Shown here: positions 27,762 to 36,032 of the stretch, one piece after another | How positions within the stretch are numbered: the stretch's first letter is position 1 | Layout: each line of letters starts with the position of its first letter | Notes under the pieces: generated by a model | The model's input: the letters and a program-made list of their open reading frames with translations, nothing else | Told to the model about the DNA's origin: nothing | The model's database searches: none | Source of the DNA: an uncultured Lactobacillus sp. | Lineage (GTDB): Bacteria > Bacillota > Bacilli > Lactobacillales > Lactobacillaceae | Direction of reading: 5' to 3' | DNA length: 64,000 nucleotides | NCBI GenBank assembly: GCA_910587695.1 | Contig: CAJUNC010000002.1 | Coordinates: forward strand, 113,206-177,205 | Translations under genes and position numbers: made by a program

Positions 27762-27809
27762 ATTGAAAAAAATTTCTTTAAAAATTACTAGTCATATTTC
27801 GGAAAAAAG

Positions 27810-28685
27810 CTAGTTATTATTAGCTTTATCGAGTATTTCGATCAAGTTATATGAGTATTTCCCTTCAAATTTTCGAGCAAAGAAATAATCGTTTTTCAAG
27901 ATAGCATCCAAGTCGTGTTCATCTAGGATAGCTGGATAACTGTTATATTGTTTTTCCCATTTGATATAGCGATGATGATCATTGATGATCCGGTCTTTAT
28001 ATTCTGAGGAATTACATAAGATCGTCTGCATCCAAAACTCATCTGAGAAGCATCCCGTTTGTAACATTTTTTGTAAGTTAGGATGTGATTCGAGGTAGTT
28101 GATACAATAACTAGCTGCGTCTCGAGGAAGATCGACCCAATTTGCACCAGCATATATCTCAAGGTCAATATTCAACTTTTTGAATTTATCAACTCTAAAT
28201 AAAGTCTGTCCTAAGAGTAAAGCACGGTGGTAAAATTTGCCAAAAAAAGTCCGACGATTGATCTGATCATAGTTGAAGTAGTATTTTTGCCACCAGATGA
28301 TGGGTTCACCTGATTTTTTTACCTCAGAAGCTTTTTCATAAGTCATATAAATCTTTGTATCATCTTCAAATCGTTGATATAGCTCATCAACATTTTGCGT
28401 GATCCAGTCTTGTCCAGATATCACATGAAGATGTGAGATAGTTGGGTCAGCCAAAGCGAGTTTCATTAAGCGGACAGTTGCTTCACCAATGCTCCAACTT
28501 CCCCAATTAACAGCTACTTCGGATATATACTGAATATTATGTTTTGAAAGACTGGATAGTTCTTTTGCCGGAACATTCATTTTTTTATCAAAATGAATGT
28601 ATACTGCAAAAGAGCGATTAAGTTTTAACGCTAATTTTTTAACTTGTGGAAAGTTTTTATGGGCAAGGATCAAAATAGCTTGCAT
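27810..28685 (-). CDS. Core-2/I-branching (GT14) glycosyltransferase
   Basis: This 291-residue protein matches the Branch family (PF02485), similar to beta-1,6-N-acetylglucosaminyltransferases. Signatures are ILILAHKNFPQV, VYIHFDKKMNVP, NWGSWSIGEATVRLMKLAL, HLHVISGQDW and GCFSDEFWMQTIL. In bacteria such enzymes place a branch sugar on an exopolysaccharide repeat unit. It is separated from the DUF4422 gene by 122 bases that contain a promoter, so it may be its own transcript. No signal peptide is seen, so it acts in the cytoplasm. Confidence 0.87.
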   Translation of the reverse strand: MQAILILAHKNFPQVKKLALKLNRSFAVYIHFDKKMNVPAKELSSLSKHNIQYISEVAVNWGSWSIGEATVRLMKLALADPTISHLHVISGQDWITQNVDELYQRFEDDTKIYMTYEKASEVKKSGEPIIWWQKYYFNYDQINRRTFFGKFYHRALLLGQTLFRVDKFKKLNIDLEIYAGANWVDLPRDAASYCINYLESHPNLQKMLQTGCFSDEFWMQTILCNSSEYKDRIINDHHRYIKWEKQYNSYPAILDEHDLDAILKNDYFFARKFEGKYSYNLIEILDKANNN

Positions 28686-28752
28686 AGTAAATTTTTGCCA
28701 AAAAGGCAGTCCTTTCTTTTTATTTATTATCTATCTTAGCTATATCTATATT

Positions 28753-28783
28753 AAAAAACAAGTTGTAGAAAAGTTACAACTTG
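28753..28783 (-). terminator. Terminator after P-type ATPase gene
   Basis: CAAGTTGTA and TACAACTTG (9-bp stem) are followed on the minus strand by six T (complement of 28753-28758). Confidence 0.88.
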
Positions 28784-28788
28784 CTTAA

Positions 28789-30591
28789 CTATTTTTCACG
28801 AGAATAGCGAGCCCGCAAGCCCCAAAGGATCGAAACGGTATCGATGACCTCTTGAAACATTGCGCCCACGATCGCCGGGATCCATCCGGTGCTAGCAACT
28901 AACATTAAAAAGACACAGATAAAGATACCGATCAAAACTGCTTGGCGTGCAATGCGTAAAGTATCTTGAGCGATCTCAACGGCTTTAGCGACTTTTAATA
29001 GGTCATCTTTTAAGATCACGACATCAGCTGATTCACTGGCTGCTGTGGCTCCATGGGCTCCCATGGCGATCCCAACATCAGCTACGGTCAATGAAGGAGC
29101 ATCGTTGACTCCATCGCCGACCATGATAACAGGATGTTCACTTTCAGGTACTGCTTTTAAAGCCTGGATCTTTTCTTCAGGTAGTAATTTTGCTCTAACA
29201 TCATCGATCCCTACTTCTTTAGCGATCGTTTGGGCAATGGCTTGTTGGTCACCTGTCAACATCATCAAATGTTGGACACCATGGTCGCGTAAAGTTTGCA
29301 TCGTTTGTGCGGCTTCGGGACGTAATTTATCTATAAAAGTGATCGCACCGATATATTGGTCGTTCAAACTAATATAGACACAAGTTTGGGTCGTTTCGGT
29401 GATCTTGGCTGTTGGAGCAACAAACGAAGCCTTTCCGACTTTAATAGTCTGACCATTGATCTGTGCTGTGACCCCATTACCTGTGACTTCAGATAGTTGC
29501 TGAACTTCTAATAATTTAACATCATGTTTAACAGCATAATTGAGCAATGACCGGGCTAAGATATGACCTGAAGATTGTTCAGCACTAGCTGCATAGCCCA
29601 AAAGCTCTTCTTTGGTCGTGTTTGCTACGGGTTTTATCTGATCGACAAAGAGCCGGCCACTGGTGATCGTTCCGGTCTTATCAAAGGCGGCTGTTTTGGC
29701 TGTTGCCATCTTTTCTAAGACGCTCCCAGTTTTGACCACGATCCCATTACGTGACGAACGGCTCATCCCAGATACCAAAGCCACCGGAGCAGCTAAGATC
29801 AATGGGCAGGGTGAAGCTACGACCAAAACTTCGGCAAATCTCACGGGATCTTTGGAAACAAACCAAGCGATCCCAGCGATCACAAAGGCGATCCCAGTAA
29901 ATGGAACGGCATAACGGTCGGCCATTCGGACAAAATGAGCTGGTGTACTGTCGGCTTGTTTGACCAATTGGATCAAGCGCTGATATTGACTATCTTTAGC
30001 GAGTTTATCAACTGTCATTGTTACCGCAGAATCACCATTGATCGAACCAGAATAGACAGTATCACCGATATTTTTAGTGATCGGTCTAGATTCACCGGTC
30101 AAGCTCGATTCATCAAACATGCTACTGCCTTTGATGACATGCCCATCGACAGGGACGGTCTCACCTGGTTTGACGACCAATCGATCGCCGATGTTAGCTT
30201 CATCGACTTTGATATCGACAAGTTTGTCAGTCACGACTTTGTGAGCGGTCTGTGGTGAATTGTCGAGTAAGGCTTTTAATTCAGTGTGAGCTTTTTTAGA
30301 AGCATAGTCTTCAAGCGAATCACCACCGACTAACATGATCAAGACGATCATCGCTGCCCAGTATTGTCCAACAGCAAGCGTAGCCGCCACAGCAGTGATC
30401 GCTAGGAGATCAACGCCATAGCTACCTGAGCGTAATGTTTTGATCATTTCTTTTAACATGGATAAGGCGATCAAAGTCCCAGTTATCGTAATAATGATCT
30501 GAGCGATCAAGGCAAGCCCAAAGCCAAATTCTAAGATCGCTGAGAATAATGCGATCGCAATGATCAAGCCTAATTTTGTTGAATGTTTCAT
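28789..30591 (-). CDS. Heavy-metal P1B-type ATPase with SPC motif
   Basis: This 600-residue transport ATPase has TGES in the actuator domain, phosphorylation site Asp304 in DKTGT, and MVGDGVNDAPSL in the hinge. The membrane metal motif is Ser260-Pro261-Cys262, the mark of P1B-4 pumps (Co/Zn/Fe export), and there is no N-terminal metal-binding domain. The usual HEGG/HEGS motif in the last helix pair is missing; FQEVID stands there, so specificity may differ. Start ATG 30591 has GAGGGG nine bases upstream; ATG 30600 touches it. Fur/PerR-like boxes lie upstream, as for the iron exporters PfeT and FrvA, so Fe(II) efflux is a reasonable hypothesis. Confidence 0.88.
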   Translation of the reverse strand: MKHSTKLGLIIAIALFSAILEFGFGLALIAQIIITITGTLIALSMLKEMIKTLRSGSYGVDLLAITAVAATLAVGQYWAAMIVLIMLVGGDSLEDYASKKAHTELKALLDNSPQTAHKVVTDKLVDIKVDEANIGDRLVVKPGETVPVDGHVIKGSSMFDESSLTGESRPITKNIGDTVYSGSINGDSAVTMTVDKLAKDSQYQRLIQLVKQADSTPAHFVRMADRYAVPFTGIAFVIAGIAWFVSKDPVRFAEVLVVASPCPLILAAPVALVSGMSRSSRNGIVVKTGSVLEKMATAKTAAFDKTGTITSGRLFVDQIKPVANTTKEELLGYAASAEQSSGHILARSLLNYAVKHDVKLLEVQQLSEVTGNGVTAQINGQTIKVGKASFVAPTAKITETTQTCVYISLNDQYIGAITFIDKLRPEAAQTMQTLRDHGVQHLMMLTGDQQAIAQTIAKEVGIDDVRAKLLPEEKIQALKAVPESEHPVIMVGDGVNDAPSLTVADVGIAMGAHGATAASESADVVILKDDLLKVAKAVEIAQDTLRIARQAVLIGIFICVFLMLVASTGWIPAIVGAMFQEVIDTVSILWGLRARYSREK

Positions 30592-30667
30592 AATTAACAT
30601 CCCCTCGTAAAAAATAATTTCAGTTCTACTTTACTTAAACCGTAACACCAAAAATAACCAAAGTAAA

Positions 30668-30698
30668 TTAGAATCGTTCTAAATAATAATGATTCTCA
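30668..30698. promoter_or_regulatory. Two Fur/PerR-like operator boxes
   Basis: TTAGAATCGTTCTAA (30668-30682) is a perfect inverted repeat of PerR-box design, 12 of 15 matches to TTATAATNATTATAA. One base further, TAATAATGATTCTCA (30684-30698) matches the 7-1-7 Fur box TGATAATNATTATCA at 13 positions. They lie about 77-107 bases upstream of the ATPase start, where a minus-strand promoter would be expected. Confidence 0.6.
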
Positions 30699-30821
30699 AT
30701 TAGAGGGGACGAAAGCTTGATTTGATAGGATTTGTATGTTCGGGTGAAAAAGAGCGTAAATGAAAAGGGTTATCAATTAGAAGGATCAATGTATAAAAAG
30801 GCATAAAATGTATATTGATAC

Positions 30822-30865
30822 AAAAAATAACCATCCGATACAACATGTATCAGATGGTTATTTTT
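30822..30865. terminator. Bidirectional terminator next to degV
   Basis: AAATAACCATC-C-GATAC pairs with GTATC-A-GATGGTTATTT, with A/T runs on both sides. On the minus strand it ends the degV gene. The 276-base interval 30601-30877 otherwise holds only the operator boxes and no credible gene. Confidence 0.88.
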
Positions 30866-30877
30866 ATTTATACAGCA

Positions 30878-31741
30878 TTAATCGTCAGTTTTCTCAGGTT
30901 TTTCTGCCAGTGTGATCACACCTACAGCGTTTAAACCGGTATGGGTCATGATGATCGGACTGGTTAAGCGTGCGATGTAGGTCGCTTTACTGTTTTCAGG
31001 TAGGATAGTTTCTTTTATTTTTTCCAAGAAAGCAGGATCGGTACCGACATTTGAAAGAGAAAGTGCCTCTATTGGATTATCTTTGTGTTGTTCTGCTAGT
31101 TCTTTGCAATGCTTGATAAAAGTTTTGCGGCTTCGGCCCTTTGTGAAGACGTCCAGGCTGTGTTCATTTAAGCGGACGATGATCTTTAAGTTGATCAATT
31201 TTGTCAAAGCACCAGCAAAACGGCTCACACGTCCACCAGCAACAAGGCAGTCGAGATTATCGACCAACACGTCGATCGTTGTTCGTGAGTAGATATCAGC
31301 ACAGTGTTCTTTGATATCTGCGATCGATCTGCCTTCTCTTGCATCTTTAGCAGCTGCTAGGACTTGGAACGCTAGACCACGGTCTGTTGACTTGCTGTTG
31401 ATCACAGTAACGTCAGAATCTGACATATCAGCTGCACTGAGCGCTGTTTCAAAAGTTCCGCTCAAAACATCGGAGATCAAGATCGCCAAGACTTGGCTAC
31501 CATCTTTGCCTAATTCATTGAAGGTATCGATAAAACGCCCCATTGCTGGTTGACTGGTCTTAGGGATATTGCCCTTGCGCAATTCTTCAACTAGTTCTTC
31601 GCGACTGATGTCTTCACCATCAATGTAGTTTTTACCATTTACCTCGACTGAAAGAGGAATGATCGTAATGTTATTTTCTTTTATCTCTTCAGGTGTCAAT
31701 TGGACAGATGAATCCGTAACGATTTTGATCGGTTTTGTCAT
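30878..31741 (-). CDS. DegV family fatty-acid-binding protein
   Basis: This 287-residue DegV (FakB-like) protein opens with IKIVTDSSVQLTPEE, has the TSQPAMGRFIDTF and LISDVLSGTFETAL motifs, and a GGRVSRFAGAL stretch that lines the lipid site. DegV proteins bind a fatty acid and present it to the kinase FakA for use in phospholipid synthesis. AAGGAG lies before the ATG. It seems monocistronic, with a terminator downstream. A second DegV protein at 53263 is quite different in sequence. Confidence 0.9.
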   Translation of the reverse strand: MTKPIKIVTDSSVQLTPEEIKENNITIIPLSVEVNGKNYIDGEDISREELVEELRKGNIPKTSQPAMGRFIDTFNELGKDGSQVLAILISDVLSGTFETALSAADMSDSDVTVINSKSTDRGLAFQVLAAAKDAREGRSIADIKEHCADIYSRTTIDVLVDNLDCLVAGGRVSRFAGALTKLINLKIIVRLNEHSLDVFTKGRSRKTFIKHCKELAEQHKDNPIEALSLSNVGTDPAFLEKIKETILPENSKATYIARLTSPIIMTHTGLNAVGVITLAEKPEKTDD

Positions 31742-31858
31742 AAATATTTACTCCTTGGATCAAGCTCTATATTATTAATCATTTCCATTATATTATAACT
31801 TTAATGGCTTGTGAATCAATAAGAAATAGATTCCAAGTCTAGTAAGATAAAGCGCTTT

Positions 31859-32590
31859 TTATAAACGATCGTACCTTTGCTTGAGTCTTTCTTTGATGAG
31901 TTTGACTTCACTTACAGATGTGACCCCACTTTCACGATAGATCAAATTGATGATCATTGTTAGATAATCATCTAAAAATGAAGTAAGTGATAAAGTATCG
32001 ATCTGATTTTCTAAATTGCAAAGTGAATGGTCGTTTTGAAAGTCCAACGAAAAATCAGCGTTTATCTCATGGATGAGCTGGTGAAGTTTATAGTAGATAG
32101 TCGTTGTTGTCTTTAAGTTACTGAGATATGTTTTTTTATTGATGGGTAAGACATAGCGCGTCTTATCATCATTATCAAAGATGAAAGTGATATGGTCTGG
32201 ATCGCTGAAATAATCGTAATAAACGTGATCGAGCCTGACCCAACTAGTCGCATGTCGGGTATAGCCACTTAGGGGAACAAGTAAGATCTTCCCCCAGACA
32301 TAGGGGAGGCACGGTGTTTTTTTAGCAAATGATCCAACCAGTGCTCGTGCCAATAAAAGTCCGACTGGCTGTTGTTTGATGAATTGATTGACTAAACGTG
32401 TTGTCTCTTTGTCACTGATAACGATCCCGCGTTTAGTATCTAAGATAAGTGAGCGACAGTTCTTTAGCCCTAGATCATGACAATCCCAGACTAAAAGAAG
32501 GGTCTGTTTGTCCAAGTACGCGTCGGCATCAAAATACCCTTGCTGATAGAGTTTGACTAAACCAGCATGGTCAAAGGATATTGTTTCCAT
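31859..32590 (-). CDS. comK: ComK-like competence transcription factor
   Basis: This 243-residue protein aligns by eye to Bacillus ComK in its central part: LLVPLSGYTRHATSWVRLDHV corresponds to the ComK stretch FPTLSSTRPQCGWISHVHV (shared VPLS-TR-SW-HV core), followed by ITFIFDNDDKTRYVLPIN for VTFSNGKTMELPIS. It is longer than B. subtilis ComK (192 residues), with an N-terminal extension and a C-terminal tail. ComK activates late competence (DNA uptake) genes by binding AT-rich K-boxes. GAGGTGAAA precedes the ATG. It is divergent from a ComX/SigH-like sigma factor gene 284 bases away, which makes a competence control pair likely. Confidence 0.75.
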   Translation of the reverse strand: METISFDHAGLVKLYQQGYFDADAYLDKQTLLLVWDCHDLGLKNCRSLILDTKRGIVISDKETTRLVNQFIKQQPVGLLLARALVGSFAKKTPCLPYVWGKILLVPLSGYTRHATSWVRLDHVYYDYFSDPDHITFIFDNDDKTRYVLPINKKTYLSNLKTTTTIYYKLHQLIHEINADFSLDFQNDHSLCNLENQIDTLSLTSFLDDYLTMIINLIYRESGVTSVSEVKLIKERLKQRYDRL

Positions 32591-32648
32591 AAAATTTCAC
32601 CTCTTATTAATTTTAAGTTTTTCTTAACTACCACCGCATTATTTCACA

Positions 32649-32677
32649 ATTATAAAGTTTATTAGACTTATTTTTAA
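32649..32677 (-). promoter_or_regulatory. comK promoter
   Basis: On the minus strand TTAAAA (complement of 32672-32677), a 17-base spacer and TATAAT (complement of 32649-32654) precede comK, giving a leader of about 50 bases. Confidence 0.55.
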
Positions 32678-32698
32678 GGCTATAAAAAATTATGTTTG

Positions 32699-32871
32699 TG
32701 TTATAGTAGCTGATGGATAGCTTAAACCTTATCATAACAGGGGTTATAAAGAACTAAAAAATTACTTGCAGTTTTTTTACGGTGAGATGCAGGTTTTGCT
32801 CGATTCATATAGGTCGTATGCTGAAAACAGTTTAGGGCCCTAGACGAACTTTATCAGTAAAGGAAGTCTAG
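32699..32871 (+). promoter_or_regulatory. Sigma-factor gene promoter and structured leader
   Basis: An extended -10 (TGTTATAGT, 32699-32707) implies a 5' leader of about 160 bases. Its last part contains CTAGAC (32840-32845) and GTCTAG (32866-32871), a 6-bp stem that would place the ribosome binding site AAAGGA (32859-32864) in its loop, just before ATG 32875. A repeat of TTGCAGTTTT / ATGCAGGTTTT type lies at 32766-32798. Post-transcriptional control is plausible. Confidence 0.45.
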
Positions 32872-32874
32872 TTT

Positions 32875-33393
32875 ATGTATGAAAAAGGATTTGCATATTT
32901 ATTGCAAGGAGAGCATGAAAAAGTTATTTATGGTGTATTGAAGTATCTGCATGTATCAAAACGAGATCCAGATTATGAAGATCTTGTGGTAGAAGGACAA
33001 TTGGTTTTTGCCCAAGCTTTTTGTATGTACTGTGAGAGTCATGCAATTGTCAAAGAAGCAGAGATCATGCCATATCTGTATCAAAAGATCAAGTGGCGTT
33101 TGTTAGATATATTGCGAAAAAATACACGTCTCAAACAAAGACAATGCAGTTTACCAGATAGTGAAGCCAAGTTATGGGCAAAAGAGGAACTGGAATTTGA
33201 TGATGTTGTAGCACATGAATTATTAGATATGTTAGTAAGTTCTTGCACTGAAAAAGAGTATAAATTTTTATATTTAATATTGTATACTAATTTATCCATA
33301 TCTGAGACAGCCAAATTACTGGCAGTTAGTCGGAAAACGGTGTATAAATATAAGAAGAGCATTCTGCTTAAATTCAAGGCATTATATTACTAA
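32875..33393 (+). CDS. ComX/SigH-like alternative sigma factor
   Basis: This 172-residue sigma-70-like protein is short, with a region-2-like half (DYEDLVVEGQLVFAQAF, IKWRLLDILRKNTR) and a C-terminal region-4 helix-turn-helix (LSISETAKLLAVSRKTVYKYKKS). This is the layout of ComX/SigH-type factors, which direct competence genes in streptococci and in Latilactobacillus sakei. AAGGAAG stands before ATG 32875. It lies opposite a comK-like gene. Whether it activates com genes, comK or the rml-EPS genes that follow 112 bases later is not shown by sequence. GATC frequency is modest compared with neighbouring host genes. Confidence 0.75.
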   Translation: MYEKGFAYLLQGEHEKVIYGVLKYLHVSKRDPDYEDLVVEGQLVFAQAFCMYCESHAIVKEAEIMPYLYQKIKWRLLDILRKNTRLKQRQCSLPDSEAKLWAKEELEFDDVVAHELLDMLVSSCTEKEYKFLYLILYTNLSISETAKLLAVSRKTVYKYKKSILLKFKALYY

Positions 33394-33395
33394 TA

Positions 33396-33426
33396 TTGCT
33401 ATCTTTTTCTATAATATAAATATAAT
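33396..33426 (+). promoter_or_regulatory. Possible promoter for rml operon
   Basis: TTGCTA (33396-33401) and TATAAT (33421-33426) lie 80 bases before rmlA with a long 19-base spacer. Several overlapping TATAAT-like hexamers make the exact -10 uncertain. Confidence 0.35.
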
Positions 33427-33505
33427 GGAATTTATAATTTCAGAGTGCAAAAACAGCATGGATAATTAAGCGATTAGCTATAATTTTTGGAAAGGGAAGT
33501 CTTAT

Positions 33506-34375
33506 ATGAAAGGCATAGTTTTAGCTGGTGGCAGTGGTACACGGTTGTATCCGATCACAAGAGGTATTTCTAAACAACTGATCCCAGTATACGATAAGCC
33601 GATGATCTATTATCCACTTTCAACTTTGATGTTAGCAGGGATCAAGGATATCTTGGTGATCTCAACCCCAGAATTTACTCCGTTATTTGAAAAACTTTTA
33701 GGGAATGGTTCTGATTTTGGGATAAGGCTTTCTTATAAGGTACAAGAACAGCCAAATGGGTTGGCCGAAGCTTTTATTTTAGGTAAAGACTTTATTGGTG
33801 ATGACTCAGTCTGTTTGATCTTAGGTGATAATATCTACTACGGTAGTGGATTGAGCCAATTGCTCAGGGATGCTGCCAAAAAAGAACAAGGGGCAACAGT
33901 CTTTGGCTACCACGTGACTGATCCCGAGCGTTTTGGGGTAGTAGAATTCGATAAGGCACACCACGCTTTGTCGATCGAAGAAAAACCGACAAAATCTAAA
34001 AGTAATTATGCCATCACTGGTCTTTATTTTTATGATAATGATGTTGTTTCGATCGCCGAGAACTTAAAGCCTTCAGAACGTGGTGAGTTAGAGATCACGG
34101 ATGTCAATAAAGAGTACTTAAGACGTGGTCGCTTGGATGTTAAGCTCATGGGACGAGGATACGCCTGGTTAGATACTGGAACGCATGATTCGATGTTAGA
34201 AGCTTCAAGCTTTATCGCAACGATCCAAAAGCGTCAGAACTTAAAAGTTGCTAGTTTGGAAGAAATTGCATATCGCCAAGGCTGGATAACTAGAGAACGT
34301 TTATTAGAATTAGCACGATCGATGAAGAAAAATGACTACGGGCAATATTTATTGCGTTTAGCCAATGAAGAGTAG
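33506..34375 (+). CDS. rmlA: Glucose-1-phosphate thymidylyltransferase
   Basis: This 289-residue enzyme makes dTDP-glucose from dTTP and glucose 1-phosphate, the first step of dTDP-L-rhamnose synthesis. It has the nucleotidyltransferase signature GIVLAGGSGTRLYPITRGIS, then KQLIPVYDKPMIYYPLSTL, LGDNIYYG and the C-terminal TGTHDSMLEAS. GGAAAGGGAAG precedes the ATG. It is first of rmlA-rmlC-rmlB-rmlD. Activated rhamnose would feed the EPS locus downstream, which has a rhamnosyltransferase-like GT2. Confidence 0.96.
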   Translation: MKGIVLAGGSGTRLYPITRGISKQLIPVYDKPMIYYPLSTLMLAGIKDILVISTPEFTPLFEKLLGNGSDFGIRLSYKVQEQPNGLAEAFILGKDFIGDDSVCLILGDNIYYGSGLSQLLRDAAKKEQGATVFGYHVTDPERFGVVEFDKAHHALSIEEKPTKSKSNYAITGLYFYDNDVVSIAENLKPSERGELEITDVNKEYLRRGRLDVKLMGRGYAWLDTGTHDSMLEASSFIATIQKRQNLKVASLEEIAYRQGWITRERLLELARSMKKNDYGQYLLRLANEE

Positions 34376-34391
34376 GTAGGAGTAGTTAAAC

Positions 34392-34961
34392 ATGGTTAAA
34401 GTTATTGATACAAAGTTACAAGATGCTAAGATCATTGAGACCGATGTTTTTGGTGATCATCGTGGTTTTTTCACGGAAACATATACAAAGCAAAAATTTG
34501 TCGAAGCAGGGGTCGATTTTGATTTCACCCAAGACAACCAGTCACTTTCGGTTGAACCAGGTGTCTTAAGAGGATTGCATTATCAACGTGCGCCTTATGC
34601 TCAAACAAAATTACTGCGTGCCGTTACAGGTGTTATCTATGATGTGATCGTAGATGTTCGTAAAGGCTCACCAACATATGGTCAGTGGCAAGGGTTTATC
34701 TTAAGTGAGTACAACCACCGCCAATTATTAGTACCAAAGGGTTTTGCTCATGGTTTTGTGACTTTGACCCCAAATGTGAATGTAGCTTACAAAGTTGATG
34801 GCTACTACAATCCCGAAGCTGATGGTGGGATCGCATTTGATGATCCAGATCTAGGGATCGACTGGCCAATGCCGATCGAACATCTGATCTTATCGGATAA
34901 AGATAAAAATCATCCACGTCTAAAGGATGCTGATCTAAACTTTACTTACAGAAAGGACTAA
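34392..34961 (+). CDS. rmlC: dTDP-4-dehydrorhamnose 3,5-epimerase
   Basis: This 189-residue cupin enzyme is third in the rhamnose pathway. Signatures are FGDHRGFFTETYTKQKF, VLRGLHYQ with the catalytic His of the family, VDVRKGSPTYGQW and LVPKGFAHGF. It lies 16 bases after rmlA and four before rmlB, in the order A-C-B-D. Length is normal for the family. Confidence 0.95.
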   Translation: MVKVIDTKLQDAKIIETDVFGDHRGFFTETYTKQKFVEAGVDFDFTQDNQSLSVEPGVLRGLHYQRAPYAQTKLLRAVTGVIYDVIVDVRKGSPTYGQWQGFILSEYNHRQLLVPKGFAHGFVTLTPNVNVAYKVDGYYNPEADGGIAFDDPDLGIDWPMPIEHLILSDKDKNHPRLKDADLNFTYRKD

Positions 34962-34965
34962 CTTG

Positions 34966-35955
34966 ATGAAAAACTTACTTGTAACAGGCGGTGCCGGCTT
35001 TATCGGTAGTAACTTTGTCCGCTACATGCTTGAAAAATATCCTGAATATAAGATCGTTAACTTAGATCTATTGACCTATGCTGGTAATATTCATAATTTA
35101 GATGATCTAGAGGATAACCCTAATCATATCTTTGTTCACGGCAATATTATAAATCGGGAATTGGTAAAACATTTAGTTAAAGAACACGATATCGATACGA
35201 TCGTGAACTTTGCCGCTGAAAGTCATGTTGATCGTTCGATCTTGCATCCAGAAGTTTTCGTAGAAACAAATGTGCAAGGTACGTTAGCTTTATTACATGT
35301 GGCTAAGACAATGGGCTTAGAAAAGTATCTGCAAGTTTCAACTGATGAAGTTTATGGTACTTTGGGCAAAGAAGGCTACTTTAGTGAAACGACACCACTA
35401 GCACCTAACTCACCATATTCAGCAAGTAAGGCTTCTGCTGATCTGTTAGTTCGTGCTTACTATGAAACTTATGATTTGAATGTGAATATCACACGTTGTT
35501 CAAATAACTACGGACCATATCAATTCCCAGAAAAATTGATCCCATTGATGACATCAAATGGGGTGGACGGTAAGAAATTACCGATCTACGGGGATGGTAA
35601 AAATATCCGCGATTGGCTTCATGTCTACGATCACTGCCAAGCAATCGACCTTGTTTTACATAAGGGTCGCAAGGGTGAAGTTTATAATGTCGGTGGACAT
35701 AATGAACGGACAAATAATGAGATCGTACACTTGATCGTTGAACAACTTGGTTTAGGTGAAGATGCAATTGAATATGTTGCTGATCGTTTGGGTCACGATC
35801 GTCGTTATGCGATCGACCCAACAAAGATCGAAACCAAACTTGGTTGGAAGCCAAAATATACTTTTGATACAGGTATCGTTGAAACTGTTGATTGGTATTT
35901 AAACAACGAAGACTGGTGGCGCCCACTAAAAGAACGTGCAGCCTTGGATCAATAG
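34966..35955 (+). CDS. rmlB: dTDP-glucose 4,6-dehydratase
   Basis: This 329-residue extended short-chain dehydrogenase converts dTDP-glucose to dTDP-4-keto-6-deoxyglucose. It has the NAD motif LVTGGAGFIGSNFVRYML, NFAAESHVDRSI, STDEVYGTLG and the catalytic YSASKAS (Tyr-X3-Lys). ATG 34966 follows GAAAGGA at 34951-34957; a TTG three bases earlier is in frame. A strong hairpin with a T run follows, before rmlD. Confidence 0.96.
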   Translation: MKNLLVTGGAGFIGSNFVRYMLEKYPEYKIVNLDLLTYAGNIHNLDDLEDNPNHIFVHGNIINRELVKHLVKEHDIDTIVNFAAESHVDRSILHPEVFVETNVQGTLALLHVAKTMGLEKYLQVSTDEVYGTLGKEGYFSETTPLAPNSPYSASKASADLLVRAYYETYDLNVNITRCSNNYGPYQFPEKLIPLMTSNGVDGKKLPIYGDGKNIRDWLHVYDHCQAIDLVLHKGRKGEVYNVGGHNERTNNEIVHLIVEQLGLGEDAIEYVADRLGHDRRYAIDPTKIETKLGWKPKYTFDTGIVETVDWYLNNEDWWRPLKERAALDQ

Positions 35956-35968
35956 TGATAAATAGAAG

Positions 35969-35995
35969 GTTGGTGTTTTTACATCAACTTTTTTT
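35969..35995 (+). terminator. Terminator inside the rml operon
   Basis: GTTGGTGT (35969-35976) pairs with ACATCAAC (35981-35988, one G-T pair), followed by seven T. It lies between rmlB and rmlD with only 37 bases left before rmlD. Confidence 0.8.
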
Positions 35996-36032
35996 ACTAG
36001 AAGTAGAAAGCTAAAATTTAGGAGATAAAAAG

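Noticed and set aside
32680..32700. Possible ComK K-box (AAAA-N5-TTTT) between comK and the sigma gene
   Set aside because: Only AAAA-N5-TTTG is seen, and in DNA this AT-rich such matches are common by chance.
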